Of a stretch of 64,000 nt of DNA, positions 7,609 to 16,871 are shown one piece after another. The DNA comes from RCC90-49c sp051016155. GTDB taxonomy: Bacteria > Bacteroidota > Bacteroidia > Cytophagales > Amoebophilaceae. Location: the NCBI GenBank assembly GCA_051016155.1, contig CP136537.1, positions 434,001 to 498,000 on the forward strand. The letters run 5' to 3'. The first letter of the stretch is position 1. Each line of letters begins with the position of its first letter. Position numbers and translations under genes: made by a program. The notes beneath the pieces are model-generated. The model did not search any database, was not told the DNA's origin, and saw only the letters and a program-made list of their open reading frames with translations.

Positions 7609-8843
7609 TTTTTGAAGACCAGGGAGGTATTGTGTCCTCCAAAACCAAACGTATTGCTCAAGGCAATGTTAACAGGCCTCTGTTGCGCCTGATTGAAGGT
7701 AAAATCCAAACGTGGATCCAGCGCCTCGTCCTCTGTAAAGTGATTGATGGTGGGAGGAACAACCTGGTTTTGTAGCGTGAGCACAGTAGCAATAGCTTCT
7801 ACGGCGCCAGAAGCGCCTAGCAAGTGGCCTGTCATGGATTTGGTCGCACTCATATTGAGTTGATAGGCATGCGCTCCGAACACTTGCTCAACGGCGCGGG
7901 CTTCGCTCAGGTCTCCTAAGGGCGTAGAAGTGCCATGCAGGTTGATGTAGTCTACTGCTTCAGGAGTAATGCCTGCATGTTGGAGTGCATTGCGCATGAC
8001 AGCTGTGACGCCTATGCTGTCGGGATGAGGCGCTGTGATGTGATAAGCATCGGCTGACATGCCTACCCCTATGAGCTCGGCATAGATGGTAGCGCCTCGG
8101 GCTTGTGCATGTTCGTACGACTCTAAGATAAGGGCCCCTGCTCCTTCTCCCATCACAAAGCCATCTCTGTCTTTGTCAAAGGGCCGGGAAGCTGTTTGGG
8201 GAGCGTCGTTGCGTTCTGATAGGGCTTTAATGACACTGAAGCCACTGATGCCTACATCAGTAATGGCAGCTTCTGAACCACCAGACACCATAACGTCGGC
8301 ATGGCCTAGCTGAATGAGCTGAGCAGCATCGATAAGGGCGTTGCTAGCAGAAGCGCAAGCAGAAACGGTAGTATGGTTGGGCCCACGCAAGCCATACTTG
8401 ATAGAGATATGCCCTGCAGGCATGTTGGCAATCATCTTAGGAATGAAAAAAGGGCTTATCTTGCGCGGTTCGTCACTTTGTGCAAAGCTGATAACGTCTG
8501 TTTCAAAGCTCTCTAGCCCACCTATGCCTGTTCCCCATACTACGCCTATTCTTTCTGCTTTTTCTTGCTCCAGCGCTAGTGCAGCATCTTTTATGGCTTC
8601 TTCACAAGCTACAAGCGCATACTGCGAGCAGGGATCCATCTTTTTGAGCTCTTTGCGCTCTAGATAGTCTTCTGATTGGTACTGCTTGAGTTCACAAGCA
8701 AACTGGGTTTTACGCTTTGAAGCATCAAACCGTGTGATGGGCGCAGCACCACTTTTGCCTTGTATAAGCCCTTGCCAATAGGCCTCCACATGGTTGCCGA
8801 TAGGGGTCAATGCGCCCAAGCCAGTAATCACCACTCTTCTCAT
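7596..8843 (-). CDS. fabF: 3-oxoacyl-ACP synthase II
   Basis: A 415-residue elongating ketosynthase of type II fatty acid synthesis that condenses malonyl-ACP with acyl-ACP. The active-site cysteine is Cys163 in TTVSACASASNAL. The catalytic histidines are in NLHGTSTPLGD and in KSMTGHLLGASG. Full length for the family. It lies between acpP (71 bp upstream) and rnc (overlapping). Keeping it implies that the organism still makes or extends its own fatty acids. Confidence 0.96.
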   Translation of the reverse strand: MRRVVITGLGALTPIGNHVEAYWQGLIQGKSGAAPITRFDASKRKTQFACELKQYQSEDYLERKELKKMDPCSQYALVACEEAIKDAALALEQEKAERIGVVWGTGIGGLESFETDVISFAQSDEPRKISPFFIPKMIANMPAGHISIKYGLRGPNHTTVSACASASNALIDAAQLIQLGHADVMVSGGSEAAITDVGISGFSVIKALSERNDAPQTASRPFDKDRDGFVMGEGAGALILESYEHAQARGATIYAELIGVGMSADAYHITAPHPDSIGVTAVMRNALQHAGITPEAVDYINLHGTSTPLGDLSEARAVEQVFGAHAYQLNMSATKSMTGHLLGASGAVEAIATVLTLQNQVVPPTINHFTEDEALDPRLDFTFNQAQQRPVNIALSNTFGFGGHNTSLVFKKWEA

Positions 8844-8914
8844 AGATATAGAGGATTAGTACGCGCTAGGGGAAGTGTAATTATTGCAGCAATAGACGAA
8901 ATCGTTTGTATATC

Positions 8915-9154
8915 TTAGGCCTTGCTTTTTTCAATGTAAGCGATAGCCTCTCCTACGGTCTGTATCTTCTCTGCCTCTTCGTCTGGGATGGAAATATCAA
9001 ACTCTTTTTCCAGCTCCATGATGAGCTCTACAGTGTCTAGAGAATCTGCGCCTAAGTCATTCATGAAGTGTGATTCAGGCTTTACTTTTTCAGCATCCTC
9101 AACACCAAGTTTGTCAACGATGATAGCTGTTACTTTTGATAAGATATCTGACAT
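8915..9154 (-). CDS. acpP: Acyl carrier protein
   Basis: A 79-residue acidic protein with the phosphopantetheine attachment motif GADSLDTVEL; Ser38 is the modified residue. It carries acyl chains for fatty acid synthesis. First gene of the acpP-fabF-rnc unit. Its ATG is preceded on the minus strand by octamer-like units (AATAAACAAATAACC), as for several other genes here. Confidence 0.96.
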   Translation of the reverse strand: MSDILSKVTAIIVDKLGVEDAEKVKPESHFMNDLGADSLDTVELIMELEKEFDISIPDEEAEKIQTVGEAIAYIEKSKA

Positions 9155-9190
9155 TATTAGGTTATTTGTTTATTGATTTATTCAATGATT
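9155..9190 (-). repeat. Short octamer leader of acpP
   Basis: On the minus strand the bases before the acpP ATG read ATAAATCAATAAACAAATAA and then CCTAAT, the same unit type as upstream of ileS and the nucleotidyltransferase. Confidence 0.5.
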
Positions 9191-9340
9191 TCAAAACTGT
9201 TGCTAGCGTATTGGATACGCTCTTGTCCAGTCTTGATACATCTATTTTCTTCTATTAACGATGCAAATAAGTGGATAACTTGGGATTTTGCAAGGTGTAA
9301 CCCTTCTGTAAAATGCATCTAACATGCTAGAAAGATTTAA

Positions 9341-9410
9341 AAAAAGTGCCTTTGAAAGCGTAAGAGCAGTTTTTAAAGTCATGCAATCACAAAATCACCC
9401 ACTAATGCAG
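9341..9410 (-). repeat. Degraded MITE-like repeat M1
   Basis: The complement shows the TGCATTAGTGGGTGATTTTG block, then TTTAAAAACTGCTCTTACGC and a TTTCAAAGGC block, matching the family's left and middle parts. The outer ends are eroded. The rest of 9190-9650 shows no gene. Confidence 0.5.
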
Positions 9411-9651
9411 TAGTGTCAACGCTTCAGATGGCTTGCTTGTTGGGTAGAGCTAGGGACTAGCAAGTTCTTCTCACATGGAGACTTTTTACTTACACGGCGT
9501 TAGCTAACGCAAATGCCATTGCCGGCCACAAAAGAGACAACTATATGGGCTGCATTCATGATGGGTAATACGTCCCATGTGCAGTGCCACTTAATTGCTT
9601 GATCCCACAGAATGCACTTAGAAAGTAATCTGATGGCCTCATGCCCTGCCA

Positions 9652-10542
9652 CTAACTTGCAGCACTTTGATAGTCTCTATTTAAGATATCTGCTACTCTG
9701 CGCGAAGAGGGCAAAAATTCTTTCCGGAGCGTTTGCATGATGTAGAAAGGAGGATGTGATACCTCTCCAGTTCTACAGTTCAGCTGTACAGCTCCTTGTG
9801 CACTCTCTCTGGCATGCTCATCAATGTCCGACCAGGGCTGGTGGCAAAAGAGCTTGACTTTCTCCACCCCGAAGATGGCCAGGAACATATGATAAAAAGC
9901 TATGTGCGAGACACTTCCGCTGGTGAGCGTAAACTGTAAGTCATTGATGGTCTGCGAAGGTTCTATCAGTTCCTCAATGATTTCCTCTAGGTTAAACTTC
10001 TTGGGGTAACTTACGTTTAACTGCTCTAAATACCGCGAGTTGAAAAAAGAGCAGTGCGCCATGGTTCCTTCTTGCGTAACTGGATTATAAACAGTGATGG
10101 CTGTACAGAAAGAAATATTGCCTGTCAAGAGCATGTACTTTTTCTCATGGGCACTGGCAAAACCGAACCTGCCTTCAGGAACGAGATGAGCTCTGCTGGG
10201 CCTACAAATCTCTTGCTCCCTGTATTGAAAGGCGTATTCTGTACCAAACTCGTTGTCTTCTTTGCCCAACTTCTTGAACTGTGCCCATTCTTCAGTAAAG
10301 AGAAGAAGCAAACTCAACATGTGGCGGTGCGTCTTTGGTAAGGGTTCGCGTATATCAAATCCAGCAGGGTCAAGCGTACGGTAGGCGATGTCCACTAGCT
10401 GTCGGAGCAAAGGGAGATAAGAGTCTGGTTTCCCTGAATGCTCTAGCGATAGTGGTGAGGCGGATGACGAAACTGTATGGCTAGATGGTTGTTTCTCTAA
10501 AGGGCTAAAGAAGGCGTGTAACCTCTTGAAAAAAGACTTCAT
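9652..10542 (-). CDS. CheD-like protein (possible glutamine deamidase)
   Basis: A 296-residue protein not recognised as a whole. Its centre reads LLTGNISFCTAITVYNP and continues to GTMAHCSF. This reproduces the CheD catalytic pattern: Thr140, Cys146 and His163, with spacings 6 and 17 as in Thermotoga CheD (Thr21, Cys27, His44). Further CheD-like blocks follow: LTSGSVSHIAF (about 206-216) and AVQLNCRTGEV (251-261), the latter close to the CheD VEYNIETGKL segment. CheD and the CNF1/BLF1 toxins share this deamidase fold. No chemotaxis gene is present in the window. The N-terminal 120 residues are unrecognised, and there is no signal peptide. I start at the ATG at 10542; the upstream frame to 10623 only has a TTG. 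Function inferred, substrate unknown. Confidence 0.65.
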   Translation of the reverse strand: MKSFFKRLHAFFSPLEKQPSSHTVSSSASPLSLEHSGKPDSYLPLLRQLVDIAYRTLDPAGFDIREPLPKTHRHMLSLLLLFTEEWAQFKKLGKEDNEFGTEYAFQYREQEICRPSRAHLVPEGRFGFASAHEKKYMLLTGNISFCTAITVYNPVTQEGTMAHCSFFNSRYLEQLNVSYPKKFNLEEIIEELIEPSQTINDLQFTLTSGSVSHIAFYHMFLAIFGVEKVKLFCHQPWSDIDEHARESAQGAVQLNCRTGEVSHPPFYIMQTLRKEFLPSSRRVADILNRDYQSAAS

Positions 10543-10636
10543 AATTGAGTATAGTTGAACGCTAAAAAAGCCGAAAAATAGTAAATTCCTTATCAAAAAA
10601 AGGGAGCATCTTTCAGCCTCCAAAGTTGTGCCTTAT

Positions 10637-13600
10637 TCAGCAGGCCACCACAGCAGCCGTCTCAGTATAGAGCAAATAAGCTTTCACTTGCGCATAGCCC
10701 ATTGCACTGAGCGCTTGTGCATAGGCTTGCACTTGCTGCCTATGATGGTCCCTGAGGACCCCTGTCTTAAAATCAATCACTACTGCCTGGCCTGATTGCA
10801 GCATGACCCTATCGGGACGCATAACTTGGCCGGAAGGAGCTAGGAGCGTGGCTTCCCGCTTTACTTCCCAAGTGCCACTGAACCAGTCTTTAACTTGAGG
10901 CTGATCTAAAAGCTTTGTAAGCTGCTCTTGTATTTGGTTTACTACTACCTGGCTGAGAGCCTCTGCTTGCTGAAAGTCCTCGAGGAGCGCAGGCAGTGCG
11001 TCGAGGCTAGGTAGCTGTGCTAATAGACGGTGGACGAGTCTGCCGTATTGCGCCTGGGGCGTGCTGGCAGAAGATGGCTCTAAGGACGCCAAAAAGGATT
11101 GCAGCGCCATTGCCTGGCTAGCGCCGTAGGCTATAGTGTAAGCGGGCAAAGAGGAGAGCTTGTTAGGAGATGAAGTCTTGGGCGCTGCTTGCCCCATTTC
11201 CAGCGTACCTGCGGAGGCATTCCAGCCATCTGCCCAAGCATGATGCACATTAGGGCTATCCATGCTAGAGGAGGCTTGCTCCAACGTTTGATACAACAGG
11301 TCAGCTGTTGTTTTGAGCAAGGCTTTAGAAGGGCGTGGAGCAAAGACATACAGCCGTTCTTCTGGCCTGGTCAGGGCCACGTAGAGCAAGTTGAGATGGT
11401 CTAGATGGGCCTGCATACGCTCCTCGTAATAGGCCTGGGCATAGACCGTGTCTTTGAGCCGGCTGGCATAGCGCAGGGGCAAGACAGGAAAAGTGTCAAA
11501 AGGAGGCTCATCTGTGTGGCACCACAGCGTAGGAGGCTGGCGTAGCTGATGATCTAGGTCCCAAGCACAAAAAGGCACAATGACGACTTTAAACTGCAAT
11601 CCCTTGGCCTGGTGTATGGTCATAATCGGCATGGCATCTTGGCCTTCCACGCGAGGCAAGGCATATTGATGGCCCCGCTCCTCCCACCAAGCCAAGAAAT
11701 GGCTGATGCTCGCCAAGTCTTTTTCTGCAAAACCCAGCACTATATCCTGAAAGGCCTGCAAAAAGGGCCCTGCTTCTGCTTTATGCAACTGAAAAATATT
11801 GATCAAGGCATCTACTAAGGCGTATAAAGGAAGTTGCTGTAGCTCGAGTCGTTGTGCCACAAACGCTTCAGGCAGCAGCGCAAGAGCTTTTTCATCCCAA
11901 CGGTCGGTATGGAAGGAGGGGGTAGCCTCTTGCAGTACGTACTGCCAATACAAATGAACCAGCTCAGCTTGGGCCAGTAGATCTTCTGCTGGGGCCAGAC
12001 ACTTGAGCGCATTGATAATGAGACTCACCCAAGGGCTGTGGCTCAGGTATAAAGAAGTTGAAGCAATGGCATCATACCGACAACCAAGCTGAGCTTTAGG
12101 CGATTGTTGGTGCGCTAGCAAGGTTTGAAAAATGGCGCGCCCTTCAGCATTGTTCCTGACCAGTAGCGCAATGTCTTTTAACGCAAAACCCTCCTTTTGC
12201 AGCTTCTCAATGAGCAAGGGCAAGCGGGCCAGTACCTGCTCTCGCCAGCCTACGGGCGCATCGTCTGCGTCTTTGGCTTCCTCTTCTTCCAGAAAGGTAA
12301 TCTTCACATAGCCTGGATCATGCTGCGCGCGCTGGGCAGGGAGGTGCTGATGCACATCTTGGTAGGCGGCGCTCAGTTGGCGCACTTGCGCTAACAAATC
12401 CTTTTTCAGGACGGTGTCTTCCAGGGTTTGTAAATCCACTTCCAAATGCTGCACGAGCCCAGTAGCAGCTATAGCAAAAAAAGCATTGTTAAAATCGACA
12501 ATGTGCTGCTTGCTGCGCCAGTTTTGGTTCAAGGCCACAGAAGCAGTGCCCACAATGTCTTGCTGAATTTGTGTGAGCAACAACCGCCAGTCGCTGCCTC
12601 GCCAACGATAGATAGACTGCTTGATATCGCCCACGACCAAGCTCATGTGGCCCTCGGTCAGGCTGTTTGCGATCAGTGGCTTGAAGTTATGCCATTGAAA
12701 ACCAGAGACGTCTTGAAATTCATCAATGAGAAAATGCTTGTAAAAAGCGCCTATCTTTTCATAGATAAAGGGGGTGTCATTCTCAGCAATGATCTTGCGT
12801 AAGAAAAGAGAAGCATCTGAAACAAGCATTACGTTGTGCGCCGCTCGGTAGTCATTAAGTCGCTCCAGCAGCTGCGTAACAATGCCAAAAGCATAAATAA
12901 AGTGCCGTACGGCCCCAGCCGTATAGTAAGTACGGTGATGGGTCTGATAGAAGTGGACGACTTGTTGCAAAATGGGCTGTAGGGTCTGCTGCGCCAGTTG
13001 TGCAATGCGTTGCTGCTCAGGAGACGTCTTGCTGTACCATGCCTCCAAGTGCTGCAGGGCGCGCAAGGCCCTCTGAGTGGGCTCTACGCGCTTAAGGGTG
13101 ACTAATCCTGTCAAGTAGCCTGCCACGCCTGTTTTGCCATAAGCAAAATCAGTCACTTGCAGGCCTGCCTGATGCATGGCTTCCTCTGCCTGTTTGCCCC
13201 AAGCCTGAAGCTGGGTTTCAAAATAAGTGGTGTGCTGATAGAGCTGCTGCACCCATTGCCGAATGGCTTTGGGGTCGCTGGCCGCTGCTGCCAGCTGCGC
13301 TTCGTGGGTACGAAAAGCCTCAGTAAAGAGCACTTGGCCTAACTCAGTCAGTTCTTTTTCAAAATTCCAGGCCTTGCCGCTCAGGAGCTTGTCTTCGGCC
13401 AACTCGACCAGCCACTGCCTGAGTTGCTGGTCCTGCCCTGCAGCAGCTATCAGGTCATGGACGATGGTTTGCATCACATGTGCCTGGTCCAGCTCAATGC
13501 TAAAGCCGTACTGCAGCCCTAGCTCTTGCGCAAATCCACGGACAATTTTTTGAAAAAAACTGTCAATGGTACTCACAGAGAAGCGCGTGTATTGGTGAAG

Positions 13601-13885
13601 AATATTCGATAAAACTGCCTGGGCGCGGCCTTGCAGCGTTGCCTTGTCCCAGCCCTTTTCCTGCATCAGCTCCTGAGCCAGTGGGCCAGCAGTGTCTTGT
13701 ACAAGGTCTTGCAGATACGCCAGGATGCGCTCTTTCATCTCTTGGGTCGCTCGGTTGGTAAAGGTAACCGCCAGGATTTGGGCAAAATCTTCAGGATTGT
13801 TCAGCGCTAGCTTGAGGTAGGCACTGACCAGCGTATGGGTTTTGCCTGAGCCAGCAGAGGAGCGGTATATCTTGAGTACAGACAC
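10637..13885 (-). CDS. UvrD/AddA-RecB-like helicase-nuclease
   Basis: A protein of about 1080 residues with the complete superfamily 1 helicase set: Walker A SSAGSGKTHT near the N-terminus, TFTNRATQEM (motif Ia), FLIDEFQDVSGFQW (Walker B), VGDIKQSIYRWRGSDW (motifs III-IV), TIHQAKGLQFKVVIVPF (V) and LLYVALTRPEERLYVF (VI). The C-terminus has a PD-(D/E)XK nuclease: YGRLVHRLL, RPDRVMLQ, VIDFKTG and QVQAYAQAL. This is the AddA/RecB type subunit that resects double-strand breaks for RecA. An AddB partner is not adjacent. I prefer the GTG at 13885 (product MSVLKIYRSSAGSGKT); the frame extends to a TTG at 13939. Confidence 0.9.
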   Translation of the reverse strand: MSVLKIYRSSAGSGKTHTLVSAYLKLALNNPEDFAQILAVTFTNRATQEMKERILAYLQDLVQDTAGPLAQELMQEKGWDKATLQGRAQAVLSNILHQYTRFSVSTIDSFFQKIVRGFAQELGLQYGFSIELDQAHVMQTIVHDLIAAAGQDQQLRQWLVELAEDKLLSGKAWNFEKELTELGQVLFTEAFRTHEAQLAAAASDPKAIRQWVQQLYQHTTYFETQLQAWGKQAEEAMHQAGLQVTDFAYGKTGVAGYLTGLVTLKRVEPTQRALRALQHLEAWYSKTSPEQQRIAQLAQQTLQPILQQVVHFYQTHHRTYYTAGAVRHFIYAFGIVTQLLERLNDYRAAHNVMLVSDASLFLRKIIAENDTPFIYEKIGAFYKHFLIDEFQDVSGFQWHNFKPLIANSLTEGHMSLVVGDIKQSIYRWRGSDWRLLLTQIQQDIVGTASVALNQNWRSKQHIVDFNNAFFAIAATGLVQHLEVDLQTLEDTVLKKDLLAQVRQLSAAYQDVHQHLPAQRAQHDPGYVKITFLEEEEAKDADDAPVGWREQVLARLPLLIEKLQKEGFALKDIALLVRNNAEGRAIFQTLLAHQQSPKAQLGCRYDAIASTSLYLSHSPWVSLIINALKCLAPAEDLLAQAELVHLYWQYVLQEATPSFHTDRWDEKALALLPEAFVAQRLELQQLPLYALVDALINIFQLHKAEAGPFLQAFQDIVLGFAEKDLASISHFLAWWEERGHQYALPRVEGQDAMPIMTIHQAKGLQFKVVIVPFCAWDLDHQLRQPPTLWCHTDEPPFDTFPVLPLRYASRLKDTVYAQAYYEERMQAHLDHLNLLYVALTRPEERLYVFAPRPSKALLKTTADLLYQTLEQASSSMDSPNVHHAWADGWNASAGTLEMGQAAPKTSSPNKLSSLPAYTIAYGASQAMALQSFLASLEPSSASTPQAQYGRLVHRLLAQLPSLDALPALLEDFQQAEALSQVVVNQIQEQLTKLLDQPQVKDWFSGTWEVKREATLLAPSGQVMRPDRVMLQSGQAVVIDFKTGVLRDHHRQQVQAYAQALSAMGYAQVKAYLLYTETAAVVAC

Positions 13886-14084
13886 AATGAATAGGTGTTG
13901 TCGCAAGAGGGACAACTTGATCGACGATAAAGATAACAATTGCTTGGCTGGCCTCTGCTACGTAACTTTTTAAGAAGAAGCAGACAACGCTGCCCCCTTT
14001 GAAAAATAGGTCATTTTTACATTTAATCCCTATGCTCACGAAGCTAACTATCGTCCAGCATGTACTTCATAACTCTCTCGTTGT

Positions 14085-14190
14085 CATGCTGAAGGGAGTA
14101 AAGCATCGCTGCACGGCCTGTGCTACACGGGTTCTTCGCCAAGCTTAGGAGCTACGCAGGGACTCTCACATGCGTTCGGGCTGACAAAGA
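14085..14190. repeat. Dispersed TTGTCATGCTGA repeat
   Basis: The stretch TTGTCATGCTGAAGG...GCTGCACGGCC...GGGTTCTTCGCC...GCGTTCGGGCTGAC resembles two stretches at 57465-57640 (CTGTCATCCCGAGTCC, TGCTTCTTCGC, CTGCACGGCCC, CGTTCGGGATGA). Similar non-coding repeats with this wording are common between genes in many bacteria. No ORF. Confidence 0.5.
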
Positions 14191-14253
14191 GAAAGGTCCA
14201 AAGTGACAGCTAGCTATCAGTTTTACATGGAATGTGCAAATGAGCCTAGTCAA

Positions 14254-15234
14254 ATGTCAACACTACCTATCGCAAGGCAGCGTATTGTTCTACTACTACT
14301 TGTAGGCGTTTCTTTGGGGCACACCAGCTGCAAAAACGAGTCATCCCCCCCTCCCCCAGTGTCGCCGAAGCAGGCCCAACCTACGCCCAAGGCCACTGCG
14401 CTTCCTAAGCGGTTTTCCAACGAGGAAGTATGGCCTGATGATTTGATCAGTAAAGTTCAGAACGGTGATGCACAGCAGGCCCTTCGCAATGTTAGAGAAG
14501 ACAAAGGAGCTATCAATGATCCACTGCCTGAAAAGTGGCATCGAGGCAAGACTGTTGCCCACCTAGTGGCAGCAGAAGGCGATGTTTCGGTAGTCAAAGC
14601 GCTGAGGCAAGCAGGCGCTGACTTTGACAGGACAGATAGCAAGGACAATACAGCTGTCCATGCAGCAGCTATGGCTGGCCATGCGCAGGTCATTGAGGCA
14701 CTCGACGAGGCAGGTGCCAACTTGAATCCTCAGAATAAGTATGGGAATACGCCACTGCACAAGGCTGCGTATGCAGGCAATCTACGAGCCGTAGAGGCCC
14801 TGATCAAGGCGAAAGCAGAGCTGAACAAGCAAGACAAGCTGGGCTATACAGCACTGCACAAAGCCATATTGCGGAAAGAGGGGGCAGTGGTAGAGGCACT
14901 GGTCAGTGCTAGCGCTGACCTGAGCAAGCGAGCCAGCTTTGGGTTTACGCCGCTGCATGATGCTGTTTTTGCAGCAGAGCCACGCATGGTGGAAGTTTTA
15001 CTCAAAGCAGGAGCAGACCGTAACTTGGTGGACAGCCAAGGGCGCACCCCATTAGCTCTTGCGCAAGCCCGCGACCCCTGTCATGGCCCAGAGTCAACGG
15101 CGAGCACTACACAGACACTTTCTCAACAACGAGTGCGCACCAAGCTAGGGCGTAAGCCTCGACCTAAACAGAACAGAAGGCCTAGGCAGTCTCCTGAAAT
15201 AGCGGAAATCATTCAGTTGTTGAGCGGTGAATAA
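14254..15234 (+). CDS. Ankyrin-repeat lipoprotein
   Basis: About 326 residues. The signal peptide IVLLLLVGVSLGHTSC ends in a lipobox, so the protein is probably lipid-anchored. A proline-rich linker follows (ESSPPPPVSPKQAQPTP). Then come about six ankyrin repeats (residues about 100-280) with units such as GKTVAHLVAAEGDVSVVKAL, GNTPLHKAAYAGNLRAVEAL and GFTPLHDAVFAAEPRMVEVL. The C-terminus is basic and low-complexity (RKPRPKQNRRPRQS). Ankyrin proteins in amoeba-associated symbionts commonly contact host proteins; that role is inference. The ATG at 14254 is preferred because it sits just before the signal peptide; the frame extends to a GTG at 14203. Confidence 0.85.
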   Translation: MSTLPIARQRIVLLLLVGVSLGHTSCKNESSPPPPVSPKQAQPTPKATALPKRFSNEEVWPDDLISKVQNGDAQQALRNVREDKGAINDPLPEKWHRGKTVAHLVAAEGDVSVVKALRQAGADFDRTDSKDNTAVHAAAMAGHAQVIEALDEAGANLNPQNKYGNTPLHKAAYAGNLRAVEALIKAKAELNKQDKLGYTALHKAILRKEGAVVEALVSASADLSKRASFGFTPLHDAVFAAEPRMVEVLLKAGADRNLVDSQGRTPLALAQARDPCHGPESTASTTQTLSQQRVRTKLGRKPRPKQNRRPRQSPEIAEIIQLLSGE

Positions 15235-15370
15235 TGTGTGTAATAGCTGTATTAAGGCGAGTGGGTATGGCTATGCTATTAGCTACTACTTGAAAGACAT
15301 AAAGTTTTTGTCTTATATTGATAGAAAGGCAGTAAAAAAGAAAGATGGCAGGCGGCTGCATGAGTTAGAG

Positions 15371-15442
15371 TAGCCCGTAGGGGAATCGAACCCCTGTTCC
15401 CAGGATGAAAACCTGATGTCCTAACCCCTAGACGAACGGGCC
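15371..15442 (-). tRNA. tRNA-Glu(TTC)
   Basis: The complement folds with acceptor GGCCCGT/ACGGGCT, D-arm TCTAGGGGTTAGGA, anticodon loop TTTTCAT (TTC), T-arm CAGGGGTTCGATTCCCCT and discriminator A. CCA is not encoded. Confidence 0.93.
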
Positions 15443-15535
15443 TTATAGAGAGCGGTGCAAATATAAGGCGCTACCACTTTTTTTCAAATATCAGTATGCA
15501 TTTTACGCGCTTCTAGATTGGGAAAACGACTCTTA

Positions 15536-16426
15536 ATGAAACACTACGAACAAAAAAAGATAGCTCGGCTTTGTCTACTTACGAGTTTTTTATTCAGCTT
15601 CAGGGCTTGTTTTAATAGATTAAATACTACGCCTCCCCCTCCTAATTCTTCTGTAATGACGTATAACTCGCTTGAGCCACAACAGAGGGAAATACTCAAG
15701 TCTGTTTTTAATGGCCTATCAAACAGGGAGAAAGAAAAGTTAGGAAAGCTGATAGCTCAATTCTCTGAGGACGATCTGAAAGCTCTCAATGAGATGTTTG
15801 CGCAACTCCAGACAGCGCAGAATGATAGTACACAATTTTTTAAAAGCACAATCAGGGTTCTTTTGAGAAAGAACTATGATATCACTCGCATAAGAAAGCT
15901 CATCAAAAAAATGAGAAAAAGGGATTTGGAAGACCAAGACACGCAAAGATTCTTCTCTGAGGTGTTCAAAAGCATGCCAGAAGAGCCCAATAACTCAACA
16001 GATAGCACGTATACCCCAAAGTACAGTACGGCAGAAATTGACCAGCAATGGAAAGCGAAGTTTGATGAGTGTCAATTGAAAAAAGACGAAAAAGAAACGT
16101 TGAAAACACTTCTCGACTCATTCAGAGATAAAAAAGAATGCCTTTTAAAGCTCTTGAAGTGGTCCCCCTATCAGCGCAACTTTCTAAGAGTCTTGTGCAT
16201 GGAGGACAAAGAAGAACAAAAGTCTTTATTAAAAAGTATTCTCTTGCTACACAGTAAAGAACCAATGCTTGCTAAGAAGACCATAGAAAGATATGAAGAC
16301 CTTAATACGTACGATATAATGAGCATAGGGAGGCATGTTCGAAGTGGCGCCTTTAAACTCAAAGCATTCAGTGATAAGCTCATAAAAGCGTGGTATGAAG
16401 AGCATTCGTCAGCAAGGACCAAGTAA
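15536..16426 (+). CDS. Unrecognised helical lipoprotein
   Basis: A 296-residue protein with N-terminus MKHYEQKKIARLCLL, a hydrophobic stretch and a possible lipobox FSFRAC. The rest is charged and helical: QREILKSVFNGLSNREKEKL and KLIAQFSEDDLKALNEMF. The wording resembles the next gene (LPEDQRRKLGTSIARLRPEA), so the two are probably paralogues. It has no recognised domain. I chose the ATG at 15536; the frame opens at a TTG at 15518. Confidence 0.7.
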   Translation: MKHYEQKKIARLCLLTSFLFSFRACFNRLNTTPPPPNSSVMTYNSLEPQQREILKSVFNGLSNREKEKLGKLIAQFSEDDLKALNEMFAQLQTAQNDSTQFFKSTIRVLLRKNYDITRIRKLIKKMRKRDLEDQDTQRFFSEVFKSMPEEPNNSTDSTYTPKYSTAEIDQQWKAKFDECQLKKDEKETLKTLLDSFRDKKECLLKLLKWSPYQRNFLRVLCMEDKEEQKSLLKSILLLHSKEPMLAKKTIERYEDLNTYDIMSIGRHVRSGAFKLKAFSDKLIKAWYEEHSSARTK

Positions 16427-16871
16427 GCCGAAGATTGTATCCGATCTGGAATCATGTTAAAAAAATCTAAAATGATGTTCACAAACCCAATACGTATGAA
16501 AAAACCCTCTATTTACTTCTATCTACTCATGTCGCTATTACTTGCTAACGGTATAATGAGCTGTGGCAAGCCCATAGACCAAGTTCCTGATCTGACAGTG
16601 GAAGACACGTCTAATGGGCCACAAGATGAGAAAGATCAACTACAAACTCTGGATGCGCAATGGCAGGCTCACCTCAAATTATTGCCGGAAGATCAGCGCC
16701 GTAAGCTCGGAACAAGCATTGCAAGGCTACGACCAGAGGCCCGGGATAAGCTGCGGACCATGGTAGAGTTCATACCAGACCCTCAAGAGCGTGCAGCATT
16801 ATTAAAAGATTTGGGTTCTTTTAGTGCAGAAGACCAAGTAAAACTATTTAGTGTACTTATTTTTTTATAGT

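Noticed and set aside
10543..10623. N-terminal extension of the CheD-like protein with a hydrophobic stretch
   Set aside because: It starts with TTG and lies in the spacer after the helicase-nuclease gene; the ATG at 10542 is a better start, so a membrane segment is not claimed.
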